Positions 32,344-45,203 of a stretch of 64,000 bases of DNA are shown piece after piece. Origin of the DNA: Acytostelium subglobosum LB1 (Eukaryota; Evosea; Eumycetozoa; Acytosteliales; Acytosteliaceae); NCBI RefSeq assembly GCF_000787575.1, contig NW_012236520.1, positions 558,001 through 622,000 on the forward strand. Direction: 5' to 3'. Made by a program: the position numbers and the translations under genes. The notes below the pieces were generated by a model, which saw only the letters and a program-made list of their open reading frames with translations, was not told where the DNA came from and searched no databases. Each line of letters starts with the position of its first letter. Position 1 is the stretch's first letter.

Positions 32344-32865
32344 ATGTGCAAACATATACTTGTATGTATAATATAGCATTGTATTGCTTATTATTACTAT
32401 GTTCTAATCAATCAATCAATCAATGTTATATGTACAAAATGTGTGTAGAATGCTCAAGTCTCTATTAGAGCGATATGTTGTAAGAGATGGTTTGATTGCC
32501 CAGAGTGTCATAAGGAACAAACAGATCATCCACTAAAGAGAACAGAAGAGATTACATTGGCGTGCAAGAAGTGCAAGAAGGTGTTTAGAAAGAATACAGC
32601 TGAGGAGATGGATGAGGCAGATGAGTTCTGTCCACATTGTGGTATGTGAATGAATGAGACATAGACAGACAGACAGACAGAGATACAGAGTGCTAACATG
32701 TTACCATTCATTCAATCATTCACAGATAATCAATATGTATTGGATGCAAGGACACCAGAGAAGAAGCTATATGTCGAATTTGAAGGTGATAGCGAGTTGT
32801 TGGACAAGCGTTCAAAGCTGAGGAAGCAAGTACTTGGTCTAGACGATGACATGAGAGAGTGTTAA
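32344..32865 (+). CDS. CHY zinc-finger protein
   Basis: Exons 32344-32361 (MCKHIL), 32449-32641 and 32726-32865 join to 116 residues. Zinc ligands follow the CHY-type pattern: CKHILNAQ, CCKRWFDCPECH, then CKKCKKVFRK and FCPHCDNQYVL. The remaining tail is Lys/Asp/Glu-rich. Stand-alone small CHY proteins exist in fungi and protists (the Hot13-like helper of mitochondrial Tim proteins is one case); the role here is not certain. The 18-nt first exon is fixed by the conserved CKH start and by frame. Confidence 0.85.
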
Positions 32866-33430
32866 ATCAATCCCTTCACAGTAATAACTAAACCAACTTG
32901 TATAAACAACATCCACGCTATCATTTACATCGATTGATTGATTGATTGGCCGAACAAAGACAAGACAGCAACAAAGTCAGCAAATCAAGTTACGGATATC
33001 AATCAAATTACCGATGACGTGCCGTACATGTGTGTGTCTGTGAGTGTATGTGTGTTGTAGTAACTGTTCCCAATTTGGACCTTCCAATGGATCGTTAACA
33101 CAAGACGACAAATGATCATGTGTTAGAGTGTGTGTTTGAGAGACTTTCAAAGGTCGTCAGAGGGTCTGCAAAGTTAGGTTTTGAACACCACACTTCCGAA
33201 CGGAGGAATAAGATTCGATTCAGAATACCCTGCCAAAGTGAGATACTTCCAACACGTCAACCTGACCTACATCTTCCTTCATTCTATTGTTTACTTTTAC
33301 TCAACTGTAAACATAAATATAAATATACATCGTCTCCATCTATAAATAACAACTCTTTGTTCAACATCATTTACTTTTAGTATTAAGTAGATATAAAGAT
33401 AAAGATAAAGATAAACAACAAATAATAATA
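32866..33430. other. Intergenic
   Basis: Spacer and leader of the ABC transporter gene. No supported gene. Confidence 0.4.
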
Positions 33431-35494
33431 ATGTCTAGATTTGGATTCATGTCTAGATTCCAATCGAGACGACCTGACACTGATGTGGAGATGGGTCAGA
33501 GTTTGATTGAGATAAGGAGTAGTACGGATGATGTAAAGGCTCACAAGTATAAGGTGCCTCTGGCAAAGTTAAGTGTCAGTCTTAAAGAGCCAACAAAGGA
33601 GGAGCTCAATCTTAAGCGTCCAACATTGCCAATGGCCTACAAGATGATGCAAGCACTGATACCATACTATTGGACCAAGAACTCTTTCGGTCTAAAACTA
33701 CGAGTCGTCATCTCTGTCTCCATTATATTCTTATCCAAAGGTATTAACCTTTATGTTCCACAATTATTTAAAGTATGTAATATGATACGCTCGCCGCGCG
33801 AGTACTGTTTGTGTTGCCAACCCAATATGTGTCGCTAACTCCACACTTCGCCACACTAGCAAATGATAAATACATTACCAAACTCAGTACCAATAAGCTT
33901 GATACTGTTATATGCCTTGTTGACATTGACTCAAAAGAGTATATGGGATCTTAGAGATTTGATATTCCAAGAGGTCAGTAATGGTGCCACGCGTAACGTC
34001 TCGCTCGAGACATTCGACCATCTACATCGCATGTCACTCTCGTTCCACTTGAGCAAGCGCACTGGTGGTCTGATAAAGATTGTCGAACGTGGCACCAACA
34101 GCATCGTCAGTCTGCTGTCATTGATGCTGTTCAACATCTTCCCAACACTGCTGGAACTATTCACCGTGACAACCTTCCTGTTGTTCTCATATGGCTTCTA
34201 CTTTTCTGTGATCAACCTGTGCAGCTGCGCCCTGTACATTGCCTTTACGCTCAGTGTCACAGAGTGGCGCAATCAATATCGTCGACTGACCAACAAGAAG
34301 GAGCACGAAGCGTCCGACATTGTCGTGGACTCGCTGACCAACTTTGAGACGATCAAGTACTTCACGTCCGAGTCCTACGAACGCTCGCGCTATCGCGAGG
34401 CACTGCTTCAGTTCCACGCAATCAGCCAGCAGGCCAAGACATCAATGGTGGCACTCAACTCTGGCCAGGCTGCGATCATCATCTTGGGCTCAACGATGGG
34501 CCTCATCTATGCGACTTACATGTGCTCGCTGGGCGCTCTCTCGATTGGAGACATCATTGCCATCAACACTTACATCTATCAGATGTTCCAGCCACTGGCG
34601 TGGCTCGGCAGCAGCTATCGTATGATCATTCAAGCCTTCACCGATATGGAGAACCTCATGGATCTCCTCAACACGCATCCAGATGTTGCCGACGCTCAAA
34701 ACGCTGTGCCCCTGCTCTACACGTCGGCCAGTCACGAGCTACCATCGATCGAGTTCAACAATGTCTCCTTCTCCTACAAGGCTCAGAAGAAGTTGTTGGA
34801 CAACATCTCGTTCAGAGTGCCCGCTGGCAAGTCTGTGGCCATTGTCGGTCCAACAGGTGGTGGTAAGAGCACCATCTTTAGACTGCTGTGCCGTTTCTAT
34901 GACGTTGAGGAGGGAGAGATTGTCGTCGGCCAACAGGACATTCGTTCAGTGACCCAGGTATCATTGCGCAGTGCGATTGGCGTCGTGCCCCAGGACACTG
35001 TACTCTTCAACGACACAATCGCCTTTAACATTGGCTTTGGTAATCGTGACTGCTCCAACGAGGAGTTGATCGATGCTGCGCGTCGCGCTCAGATCCTCGA
35101 GTTTATCGAGAAGTCACCCGAGGGCTTCATGACCGTGGTGGGCGAGCGTGGTCTTCGTCTGTCCGGCGGTGAGAAACAACGTGTGGCAATCGCCAGGACC
35201 ATCCTAAAGAATCCACCCATCCTGATCCTGGACGAGGCCACCTCTGCACTGGACTCTATCACCGAGAAGAAGATCCAGCAGTCGCTCACAGACATCTCCA
35301 AGGGCAGGACCACACTGATCATCGCTCATCGTCTCTCTACAATCATTCACTGTGATGAAATCCTTGTACTAAAGGAGGGTAGGATCGTTGAGAGTGGCAA
35401 CCACCATCAACTGCTTTCCAAAGGTGGAGAATATGCCAGTCTTTGGAATCAACAATTGGAGCATCCAGATAACGTTCAATCTTCATCACCTTAA
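33431..35494 (+). CDS. ABCB-family half transporter (ABCB6/HMT1/ATM1 type)
   Basis: Exons 33431-33772 and 33860-35494 join to 658 residues. A membrane domain of about six helices (residues ~75-360) precedes one nucleotide-binding domain: Walker A GPTGGGKST, Q-loop PQDTVLF, signature LSGGEKQRVAIART, Walker B ILILDEATSALD, and IIAHRLST. Membrane-side blocks YRMIIQAFTDMENLMDLL and SYERSRYREALLQF match ABCB6/HMT1 best, with ATM1/ABCB7 close. Such half transporters dimerise in mitochondrial or vacuolar membranes and carry glutathione-linked metal or porphyrin cargo. There is no long extra N-terminal membrane domain as in ABCB6. A broken copy of its DNA lies at 10779-10965. Confidence 0.88.
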
Positions 35495-35737
35495 AGTCGA
35501 CCACTTATATATATCTCAACCATGTATTATCACAACAGCATGTTCGAACATCATCAGTCATAATTAAACCTTTTGATTGATTGACATTGGAATGATCCAA
35601 GTCTTTGATTCGTGCGAGGTGTGGGGTTTGAGTTCTTTCGTTCGTTTCTTCGCAATCTGATTTTGATTTGTTTTCATTCTTTCATTCATTTATTCATTCC
35701 ATCAAATATATATAAACAGATAGAGAGAAAGAGTCAC

Positions 35738-37201
35738 ATGAGTACCAACAAGAGTGCAACATTAAGCTCTATCGAGAGTAGGCTAAGAGCAAACTCCAAT
35801 TGTATGTTATTATCACTCATTCAATCATTGACGTTGAATGAATGATTGATCGTTCTAACATGTACTTTGATGTTATTAAAGGGATGAGCTCAGTGGTCAA
35901 TATGATGAAAGACCCAGCATCATCATCAGAGAAGGTTCCATTCGCCAGTCGACTTATAAGTGGTGATATGGCCAACGGAGGGGATCATGATGATGATCAT
36001 AACATGAATGGAGGAGGACAGGAGATTGATCAACATAATACATCACATAGTACATCATCAAAGCCATCCAAGACATCAAAGTCATCATCAACAACAACAA
36101 CAACACCAAACAAGACAAAGACACCATCAACAACATCGACAACAACAACCTCTACAACATCAACTACATCAACTACATCTACGACAACAACGAATAATGG
36201 TAGTACAATAGTACCAATATCTGAAAAGATGAAGCTAAAGGCAATGCTACAGAAACAACTCTCTGATATGAAGTTGAAGAGACAACCAAAGGAACAAGCA
36301 GTGACACAACCAATCAAGAAGTATAAAGATGCTGATGGAAATAAGAGAGATATAGTAGTCAATGATGATGGAGGTGGTAGCAAGAATAGTAATAATAATA
36401 ATAGTAACAATAATAATAATAAGAGGAAGTTGTCATCAACTGATGATGAAGAGGAGGACGATGAGGACGATGATGACGAAGATGACGAAGACGATGATGA
36501 TGACGAAGATGATGAAGACGAAGATGACGAAGACGAGGATGATGATGACCAAGATCGCAAGCACCGAAGCAAGATTAATGTATGATATGATTCGTAGTCG
36601 GGAGGTCGCGCGCCACATGTTGCCGCAGCCACGCACACACACACACAGACAACGACTAACAACCTCGCGCCACAAAACAACGCAGGGAGACGATCTACAA
36701 TTTAGTACCTTTGACTTTAGCAGTAACAAACCAGTGCCAAGCTATTTGGCCAGGAAGATAGAGTCGAGCAAGTTGTCAAAGGAGGAGTTGCTGAGGAGAG
36801 CAGAGCTGAGGGAGCGTATTATAAAGCGTGCGGAAAAGACTGGCGAAGGCATAGAGATTGCCGAGACACTCAAGTGGTCATCGGCAATGGACAAGGCCAA
36901 GGGCATAAAGGTCAAGGACAACGTGCTGCTGCTCAAAAAGTCAATGAAGCGCGAGTTGCAAAAGAAGACAAAGAGTGCGCGCGAGTGGAACGAGCGCAAG
37001 CGTGACCTCGACCATAAGAAGAAGGCCAAGATCAAGAAGAGAGAGGACAACATCAAGAAGAAGATCGATCGCAAGAAGGACAGGAAGCAGGGTGGCAATG
37101 GCAGTGGCAGTGGCAGTGGCAGTGGCGGTGGATCCAAGAAACCAGCACAAAAGAGAGCAGGATTCGAAGGCAAGAAGAAGTCATTCTTGAACAAGAAATA
37201 A
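35738..37201 (+). CDS. SURF6/Rrp14-like nucleolar protein
   Basis: Exons 35738-35801, 35882-36579 and 36686-37201 join to 425 residues. The SURF6 domain is in the C-terminal 150 residues: LSKEELLRRAELRERI, IAETLKWSSAMDKAKGIKVK, NVLLLKKSMKRELQKKTKSA, REWNERKRDLDHKKKAKI. Before it are Thr/Ser/Asn runs and a 45-residue Asp/Glu block typical of nucleolar proteins; the end has a GSGSGSG linker and a Lys-rich tail. SURF6/Rrp14 assists early 60S and 40S ribosome assembly. A short stretch near the start (SIESRLRANSNWMSSVVN) is the other conserved part. Confidence 0.85.
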
Positions 37202-38971
37202 TAACAACTCAGAGAGACCTCCTATCACTCCAATATTGGATCAATGATCATCGTCATACCATGGATTGAAAGACAGGACATGTTGGGAATAATGATGATG
37301 ATGTGATGGATGGCATTGGCAACATCCTTGGATAGAGATGTGTGAGATAAGATTTAGGTTTGTGTTTGGATCGATCACAAATTTATATGAGTCTGATCAA
37401 TATTTGATATATATCCATATAAGGAAATATGACCATCATTAACCGCTTCACCAATTGGTGTCCACACATCCATCAAATTAATTAATCAATCACTACTACT
37501 ATCTTAAACATCAGATGGTTGATTGTATCTGATCATCAAACACACCCCCTACTAAGTGGAGAGAGGGTAGGTTTTAGGGAATGGTTAAGTCGAGTGGAGT
37601 GATAAAGACATACCGGCAATTAATGTAATGGCCAACTACCGTCACTCACAAAATGTTGACTAAATCATTCAATCAATCAATCAATCACAATTAACCACCA
37701 ATCATCCTTTCATTCATTCATTCCCCCACAATCACCAGTCAGTCAATCAATCACAATCATTATCACATCTATTCAAACTCTAAAGGTGTTGAGTGGACAC
37801 CCCCCTTTATGATGATCAAGTTGATAGCATGACCGACATTGTTATTCACGCATGTGAAGTTGAAGTGTTAGATGGATGGATGGGTTAGTTTTGTAGACAG
37901 ACCAACAACACAAACACACTCTCACTCACACCTCAAACTGTGTCTCTTCAAACATAGAGATGTAACTAATGACTAATCTTACCATATATGATGTTGTTGT
38001 TGTTGAATGGATGGATTGGATGTTATGGTTGAGTCTAAGATGTGGTTGATGGTGTTGGTGGTGTCCCAAGCAACAACACACTTACTTACTTACTTCAGAA
38101 ACAACAATGACATGCCGCATAATGTCCCCTGCAGTCAGTCATTCACTCAGTTAGCCGGTCACTCAACAACAACAACAACAACAACATAAGTAGTAGTAGT
38201 AATAGTAATAAGGAGCAAGCAGCACAGTGGATGTATCCTGGACAACATAACATCAACCAACTGACTGACTGACTGATTGATTGATTGACTGTACGTGCTT
38301 TAAATCAACCGTCACCTACCAATCAATCTTACTAAAGCAATCCTAATACTTGCTGTTGCCAACAAACAAGACGTCAAAGTATCACTACTACTAGTGGTGC
38401 GTGAGCATATCCATCCCCTGCAGACGGCTGCACTCTACTCTCATTCATTCAATCAATCATCCAATCAATCAATCCATCTACAGTTGTTTGACCTGACCCA
38501 AGGCTGTGCTACCTGCATGTTGGCAATCTTAAACAACCCAACAATCAATCCAATTCAATCAACCAATCAACTTGATCATTCAGTCTATCAATCAATCTAT
38601 CACTCAATTATAACAAACAGTCAATTAATCAATCAATCAGCCAATCAATCAATCAACTTGATTTTGGTAAGTTGACAATATGGCACACACGCTCATCACA
38701 GGCAATACATTCCAGGACATCCTATTACGTCACTGTGAAACTAATTAAGCTCACTCGTGGAGCCAACTCACTCCGGAGTGAGACGAACTCAAATGGCCAG
38801 ACTACTTACTAACTCTCTCCCTCCTGTCTACCAATCAAATAACATCATCCTTAAGTGTCCCAAACAATCCCAGACACCTAGACGATTTGACATCACGTTC
38901 ACTCAAACTCTTTTGGATGTCTATACTTGAGATTGATTGATTAATTTCTTGATAAAACAAGTTACCCTAGT
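37202..38971. other. Long intergenic region, repeat-rich
   Basis: (AATC)n/(ATTG)n tracts at 37670, 38280 and 38450-38660, and (CAA)n at 38166. No gene supported. The HECT gene ATG is preceded by TTACCCTAG, which may be a splice acceptor of a 5' leader exon. Confidence 0.45.
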
Positions 38972-41900
38972 ATGTTTGTTGTTCAACTTATTGGCCTTAT
39001 GCTGGCCATGTTCCTATCCGCATGTCTTGGAAGCAGTACAAACAACAACAACAACAACATACCAATATCATCAGCAACATCACCTACAACAACTGGAAGT
39101 GAACGTCTATTGGCCAAGGAGTTATCTGCAACATCCGTGGTCTCTTCAATAATTCTACTTGCCATACTCAAGTACTACATAGACATTCTCCGACACTTCA
39201 AATCACCATCTTCATTGGCCTCCCCATCTTCATCATCCTCATCCTCAACTTCAACATCAACAAACATGTCCACAACCAAATCATCAAACATGGACCAATC
39301 GAATGAACCATGTGGCGCACACTCTGGTGGAAACACCAACACTGCCAGTCCTGTACCCGAGGTCCATGATAATGGACAACAGATTGATACCATCATTCCA
39401 ACAAATTACAAACAATGTAAGTACATGATTCAATGATCCGGGACCGCCTGGTAGGCCTCATTCTAACAACATACCAATCATTAGCACACATTGTACAACA
39501 ACGCTTTGGCAACTCAATGATCACTGGTAATGGTATCAATGGTACTGTTGGAACTGTTGGTGATGATATTACCTTCAATGTTGTCTCTTATGATCATGTT
39601 GGTAATAGACGAACAGTTGGTGGTGATAATGTCCAAGTTCGTATCCAGGCCAGAGACATCAACTCCTTGGATGATCATGGTGGTGCACTGCCCATCGCCA
39701 GAGTAGAAGATTGCTCCAATGGTATCTACCATGTCACTTACAATGTGTCAAGGTCCGGCAACTATTCAATCAACGTCGAAGTCAATCATGTCCCAATACG
39801 TGGATCTCCATTCAGTGTCTACCTTGTACCGGTTCAATATCAAGTACAACAGGAGCACACAATCACAACGACAATAATGGCTGGTCAGGAGTTCTCATTC
39901 AACGCCACCCCATTGAGACAACCATTGCATCCAATCATAAATGATACTTTGGAGATTGATACATACATCACAGAGAATGGTACCACCAAGAAGATCAACA
40001 ACAATGACTTTACCGCGGTACCCTTGGCCTCCACTGGATACACATGTCGTGGAAAGTTGATTAGATGTGGCGACTATACAATTGAGGGCACGATCAATGG
40101 TATTGTCGTCCTGTCCAAGCGCATCACTGTCCAACCTGCACTCATGTCTGCCAAGTACTCATTGCTGCAATGGGATGGAAAGGAACTAATCACAGAGAAC
40201 AAGTTATTCTTCTTGGACGACAGTTGTTCACCCGCCTCCGAGATGAAGCTGCTCGTGTTGGTCAAGGATCAATTTGGCAACAAGTCAAGAGGTTGTATCA
40301 ATGATCTCTCTGTTGAGGCACATCGATCACTATCACCCTACACCAACAACCACTACAATGGTGGAGATGAATCATTAGATAACACACAAGAACAATTGAA
40401 ACCATTGTTGGAGGTACATTCTAGAGGCATTGCAGTGAGACTTCCAGCTCACTCCAATGGTCGATACAACATCTCGATCAAACATCAAGGTGAACATATT
40501 GTCAACAGTCCATTCTCATTGATTGCTGTCAAACAAAGCGAGTACAATCAAGTCTCTGCCAAGCATCAACAAGGACAGGCATCATTCCAATGCAAGGTAG
40601 AGAAGAACAACAAACTCACAAATGTATATTTAAATATTACCACAACTGTAAGTTACATGGATGTTACTAGCCAATACTGGAAGGAACCAGTATACTGACT
40701 CGATATATCATGAGCAGAAGATAGAAATATGCCAAAGTTATTACTTTGTCAATGTAGCATTATATGAATTTAATATCAATCCAACTGTTCAAGTATGTGT
40801 AATCAATCAATCCAAAGACACATGAATGAGTGTACTAATCAAACATATACTTTACCTCATTAGGTCATTCTAACAAGTGAATCAGAGATACTGATCAAGG
40901 ATACAAAGAACAAAGTTCACCTGAAGGACTGCAATGCCTTCCTCATACTATTAACAACAACTCATTTCTTTGGTGAACAATCTGGTAAGACTATCCTGGT
41001 CAACTGGCAATGTATCAACAATCACTAACTCAATCAATATACATATAAATTTAGAACCAACATTTGATTCCAAAGTTAAATGGCTCAAGACTAGATTGAA
41101 CAAATTACATCCGACAAGCAAGGCGACACCACTTAAACTCCACATATCGTCAAGAGATAACATACTTGAAGAGTCAATTGAATTCTTTCAATCAGTCGAT
41201 CCAAAGTCATTGGTGCTGTCACGATTGGTTATCAAGTTCTTGAACGAGGACGGCGTGGACATTGGTGGCATATCAAAAGAATGGTTTGCCAAGATCTCTG
41301 AGGAGATTGGCAGCAAGACTCTGTCGGGCTATCCATTGTTTGAAGGTTACGACTCTAATCGCCAGTTCCATCCATCACCATTCTCCAACATGATTCCAAA
41401 CTATCGAGCTGCCTTTAGGACCATTGGTAGTCTTGTGGCCAAATCAATATATGAGAGCATCATCAAGGCGGACAGACATCTCTCCATCCGGTTCACACCA
41501 TGTTTCTACAAGCTACTCCTCAATGAACCACTGTCACCTTCAGACATGGAGCTGGTCGACCCCGAGCTCTACAGGAATCACATTCAATATATCCAACGTA
41601 CACCAATCGAACAAGTCAACCAAGCCATTGGAGAACCACTCTACTTTACAAGGACCATCACACATCTCGATCAAACCACTCGTGTGGTCAGCGAGCGATC
41701 CATCAATCTCAAGCCATTTGGTAATCTAATACCAGTCACTGATGATACCAAGCAAGAGTATCTAGATCTATTAGGTATGTAGTTTAAACTATTTTGGAAG
41801 GGTTGTAAACAAGTACTAGTACTTACAATTCATACACTCAATAGTTACAAACATATTCTCAACATCAATCAGAGCACAGATTGATGAGTTTAGAGATGGA

Positions 41901-42390
41901 TTCTCTCAAGTCATACCATTGGACCTAATATCAATCTTTAATTGGAAAGAGTTAGACCTATTAGTATGTGGCAAGGATCATGTGGACATTGACGATTTAA
42001 GGTTACACTCAAATGTAATTGGTGTCATTGTAAGTGTACCTCCCATTCAATCAATCACTCACTTTATCCTACTAACATAAACAATATTTATAGTGTCCAG
42101 AGATAATAGACAACTTTTGGAATATCCTTAGATCGATGGATATTGTAGAGAGGAAGAAACTCTTGAGGTTTGTCACTGGATCATCATCAGTACCATTTGG
42201 TGGCTTCAATCAATTGTTTCCACACTTTACCGTCAATATTACACAGCATGGCTATTCAAATCGCCTACCTGTTTCACACACCTGTTTCAATAGGATAGAC
42301 ATCCCAAAAGGATGTATCTCTTTCGATTCGCTTCAACAGAACATTCTCTTGGCAATAAATGAAGCAAGTGAAGGTTTTTCACTTGTTTAA
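38972..42390 (+). CDS. HECT ubiquitin ligase with filamin repeats (hfn type)
   Basis: Exons 38972-39416, 39485-40647, 40691-40792, 40864-40984, 41055-41774, 41845-42029 and 42094-42390 join to 1010 residues. The N-terminus has a signal-anchor-like stretch (1-20) and a second hydrophobic segment (~50-70). Two filamin/ABP280 repeats follow (about 158-265, ending VPIRGSPFSVYLVP, and about 390-505, ending IVNSPFSLIAV). The C-terminal third is a HECT domain: VDIGGISKEWFAKIS, PNYRAAFRTIGSLVAKSIYE, and the catalytic Cys976 in HTCFNRIDIP. HECT ligases take ubiquitin from E2 onto that cysteine before transfer to substrate. Dictyostelids have filamin-HECT proteins (hfnA-C); which one this is cannot be told. 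Membrane segments suggest an ER-side location. Confidence 0.88.
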
Positions 42391-42591
42391 TTTGTTATTA
42401 TTATTAATACTAAATATTATGAAATTAACCTTTATTAATCTAAAAATAATACTATTAAATAGTTTAGATTCTTTACTTTATATATATAACCATTATATTC
42501 AATAATATTGGAATTATCACTTGTAAACGGTACCTACAAGTTGAGCAAAAGTACATAAAAAAAAACTTCGACTGAGATAAATAAAATTTAC

Positions 42592-42663
42592 GCCCAAAGG
42601 GGGGCTCGAACCCCCGACCACACGGTTAAGAGCCGTGCGCTCTACCGACTGAGCTATCCGGGC
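42592..42663 (-). tRNA. tRNA-Lys (anticodon CUU)
   Basis: 72 nt without intron. Acceptor GCCCGGA pairs with the 3' TTTGGGC; A-box-like TAGCTCAGTCGG, anticodon arm CACGG-CTCTTAA-CCGTG with CTT at 34-36, and T-arm GGGGGTTCGAGCCCCC. Confidence 0.95.
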
Positions 42664-42689
42664 AACTGTGAAGTGAATACATTTTACAT

Positions 42690-42730
42690 CGGTTAAGAGC
42701 CGTGCGCTCTACCGACTGAGCTATCCGGGC
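42690..42730 (-). repeat. Duplicated 5' half of the tRNA-Lys
   Basis: 41 nt identical to nucleotides 1-41 of the tRNA-Lys just downstream, stopping inside the 3' side of the anticodon stem. Only about 7 bp of the 5' flank is also shared. It cannot form a tRNA. Confidence 0.85.
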
Positions 42731-43201
42731 AACTGTGATCAAAAATACTTTTTCAACAGTTTTATGGGTAAATTTTGGCGGTTTTGGAAAATTGTTCCAT
42801 CGTTCGAAGTGCAGAGGCTCTGGCGTAAATAAGACATCGGATACATTTATAATATCTAAACATTTCCCTTTATTATTTATCCCCTCTCTAAATATCCTAA
42901 ACTAACCAAAACAATATACAAACAAATCCTATGTACATTTCTATCTCAATCAAATATGGTCATATAGATTTTAGTATCTGGCCAGTCTATTCCATATTCT
43001 CTGTTGAGTATCAAGTAATTGCCAAAGGATACTATGGTGAGTATCAAGGTAATTGTCATAGATATTTATGGTTTGAACTATAGTTGGATAACAATATAAT
43101 GATCAGTCTACTAGTCAAGTTGATGTTTATTTTTCCATTTGATTGATTTGTTTGGTGAGACGATTGGTTTACTCGTCGTCAAGATACTTTTGTATCCTCA
43201 A
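42731..43201. other. Intergenic
   Basis: Spacer between the tRNA-Lys duplication and the MYND gene stop. No gene seen. Confidence 0.4.
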
Positions 43202-44373
43202 TTAACTGGGTGGTAACGCTACACACAATGGACTGTGAATGCTCCAATGTGCGATCTGACAATCCTTGCTGCAATAGGGGCTGACCAGACATCTGGCACA
43301 GTAGTTGGTACCCTCGCCTCCACAGTTGGCACAAATGTTTGATCTAATATTGATTCGTTCCTCATTTGACATTTCCGGTGTGATCACTGGAGTTGCTGCA
43401 GTTGATGTAGTTGATGTAGTTGATGTTGTGGTTGAGGTTGAGGTGGGAGCAGCAGCGGGAGTCGCAGCGGCGGCTGGGGCAGCAGCAGCCACTGGAGCAG
43501 GTTCAGCAGTCTTTCCCTTCAACGCTGCGAGTACGACGTTGGAATGCTCAGTCTTGAGTCCCTCGAGGATCTTAACCAGTGATGTTCTCTTGTTGAGCTC
43601 GTCCACTGTCTTTTTCGGGCTGGCCTTGCAGAGGCCGGCCAGCGATTGAACCGCCATTCTCTGTAGGTCTTTGTAAGGTGGCTTTACTCTGCCTGCCAAG
43701 TCAACCAATCGAATCACCAAGTTGGCAAAGTACTTTGACGCAATAATGTAATTGCACAGTGGTTGTGAAGCCCAAGTCATCATAGCCATCAGCTTCATTG
43801 GACCCTGAACAAACATAGCAATGTACCATTTGGAGTCCTGTGGAGTACCTCTGATTGAGTTGGTGGTATTAGTGAACATTCATTCATTCATTCGTTCGTT
43901 TGTTGTTCTACTTACGGCTTGTGTCCTGCATCATAACCTGATTTCGCGTTGATAAAAGGTGGCTTGAAGGTCCACTTGCAAAGAGATTCAATAGAGACTG
44001 GATTGTCCTGTGTGTCATCGAGGAGGAGGAGTAGAGTTCAATGCTATTAATAATGCTTTGAAAGCTGTCATTGAATACTACTACTCACAAGCATCTGTTT
44101 TGCCACAGACTTTAGGTACTTTGCTTCGGCGGCAATGTCGCCTAGACCACAGAAGGCAGCGAACCACTCCATGTCTCTGGTGGAGAAGTTGTTCATTATT
44201 GCCTCGTAGTGAGATCTCGTGTAGAGTGCAGGCTCACCCATGATAACTCTGTCATCATCGTCCGAGTCGTTGCTAGGCACCAACATCTGAATGTACATTG
44301 GTATTTTCTTCTCGGGTGCTGTGCCGATTGGAATACAACCAATAGCATTGTAGTTTTGTGTAAAGTAGTTCAT
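43202..44373 (-). CDS. MYND-type zinc-finger protein
   Basis: Exons 44089-44373, 43916-44007 and 43202-43850 join to 341 residues. The start is set at MNYFTQNYN; an upstream in-frame ATG would add Lys-rich leader. The C-terminal MYND finger is complete: CANCGGEGTNYCARC, PYCSKDCQIAHW, HSPLC. The middle is helical and may be armadillo-like (VIRLVDLAGRVKPPYKDLQR, MAVQSLAGLCKAS), followed by an Ala/Pro/Thr-rich linker. MYND fingers bind proline-rich peptides, so a scaffold or adaptor role is likely. No SET domain is present. The exact family is not recognised. Confidence 0.75.
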
Positions 44374-44760
44374 TATTATCTGTGTCAATATGTATCTCTG
44401 TATCTCTATCTGAAGTTGTTGTTTTTTTCGTTTAGATGTATGTGTGTGAATCATCGCAAACCCTAGGTATGATGAATCATTCTTCATTGGCGCATCGCTG
44501 CAGCCAGAGGACTACTAACATGAAGTAATGCATATAAATGCTGTTTCAGTCAGAGAATAACTCCACCACCTAGCAGAACAGTCTGTAGCGAGGCGACATT
44601 AGACGGTTACACACAAGAGAGGTTTATCTGACCAAAGCGAAAGCTGTTGTGGTCAAGCCTTCGCTGTGAAATCAGCTGATTTGGCTACGATTATAGGCCC
44701 CGTTAAGGTTACTTCAACGTCAAGTCCCTTTAAAAAAAATAGAATCAAAAGGCAAAAAGT
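44374..44760. other. Intergenic
   Basis: MYND gene leader and spacer before the tRNA-His terminator side. A short A-run lies at 44733. Confidence 0.4.
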
Positions 44761-44830
44761 GCTCGGACCAGGAATCGAACCTGGGCTAGAAGAGCCACAA
44801 TCTTATGTACTACCACTATACGATCCGAGC
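44761..44830 (-). tRNA. tRNA-His (anticodon GUG)
   Basis: 70 nt before CCA and G-1 addition. GCTCGGA pairs with TCCGAGC; D-arm TCGTATAGTGGTAGTAC, anticodon loop TTGTGGC, and T-arm CCAGGTTCGATTCCTGG. The sequence matches eukaryotic tRNA-His in the D-arm TAGTGGT. Confidence 0.93.
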
Positions 44831-44889
44831 GTTTGATGACGGCAAAAGTCCGACCAATGGTTTTAACCTAAAAAATCGCAACTTTAATT

Positions 44890-44965
44890 CCACAATCTTT
44901 TCTACTATCACTATTCGATCCGAGCACTTGATGAGGGCAAAAGTTCGGCCTATGGTTTAACCTAA
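44890..44965 (-). repeat. Degenerate duplicated 5' half of tRNA-His plus upstream flank
   Basis: 44890-44925 matches nucleotides 1-36 of the tRNA-His, with several substitutions, ending one base after the anticodon. The next ~40 bp match the 5' flank of the intact gene. It is older than the tRNA-Lys duplication, judging by divergence. Confidence 0.8.
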
Positions 44966-45203
44966 ATATTGAAGTTTGGTTTTAATAAACAATAGGTTGA
45001 GTTGTAATGATAAACATAGTGCTTAGTTTATTCCTTCTGCCAGTCACCACCCCTGTGATGAACGGAACCAGTTTGTCATAACCAAAGTGCACCACCTACA
45101 ATGATCATCATGTTAGTTGAAGACAACCCGAATGACAACCAAGTAATATTTGTAATGATGGGAACATTTTGTTTATTAAAATATTGGCTGTGCACACAAG
45201 AGC

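Noticed and set aside
33120-33380. 86-codon frame upstream of the ABC transporter
   Set aside because: Ends just before the transporter ATG in leader DNA, with low-complexity C-terminus.
36440-36550. Long Ser-rich frame opposite the SURF6 acidic block
   Set aside because: Pure antisense of GAT/GAA repeats.
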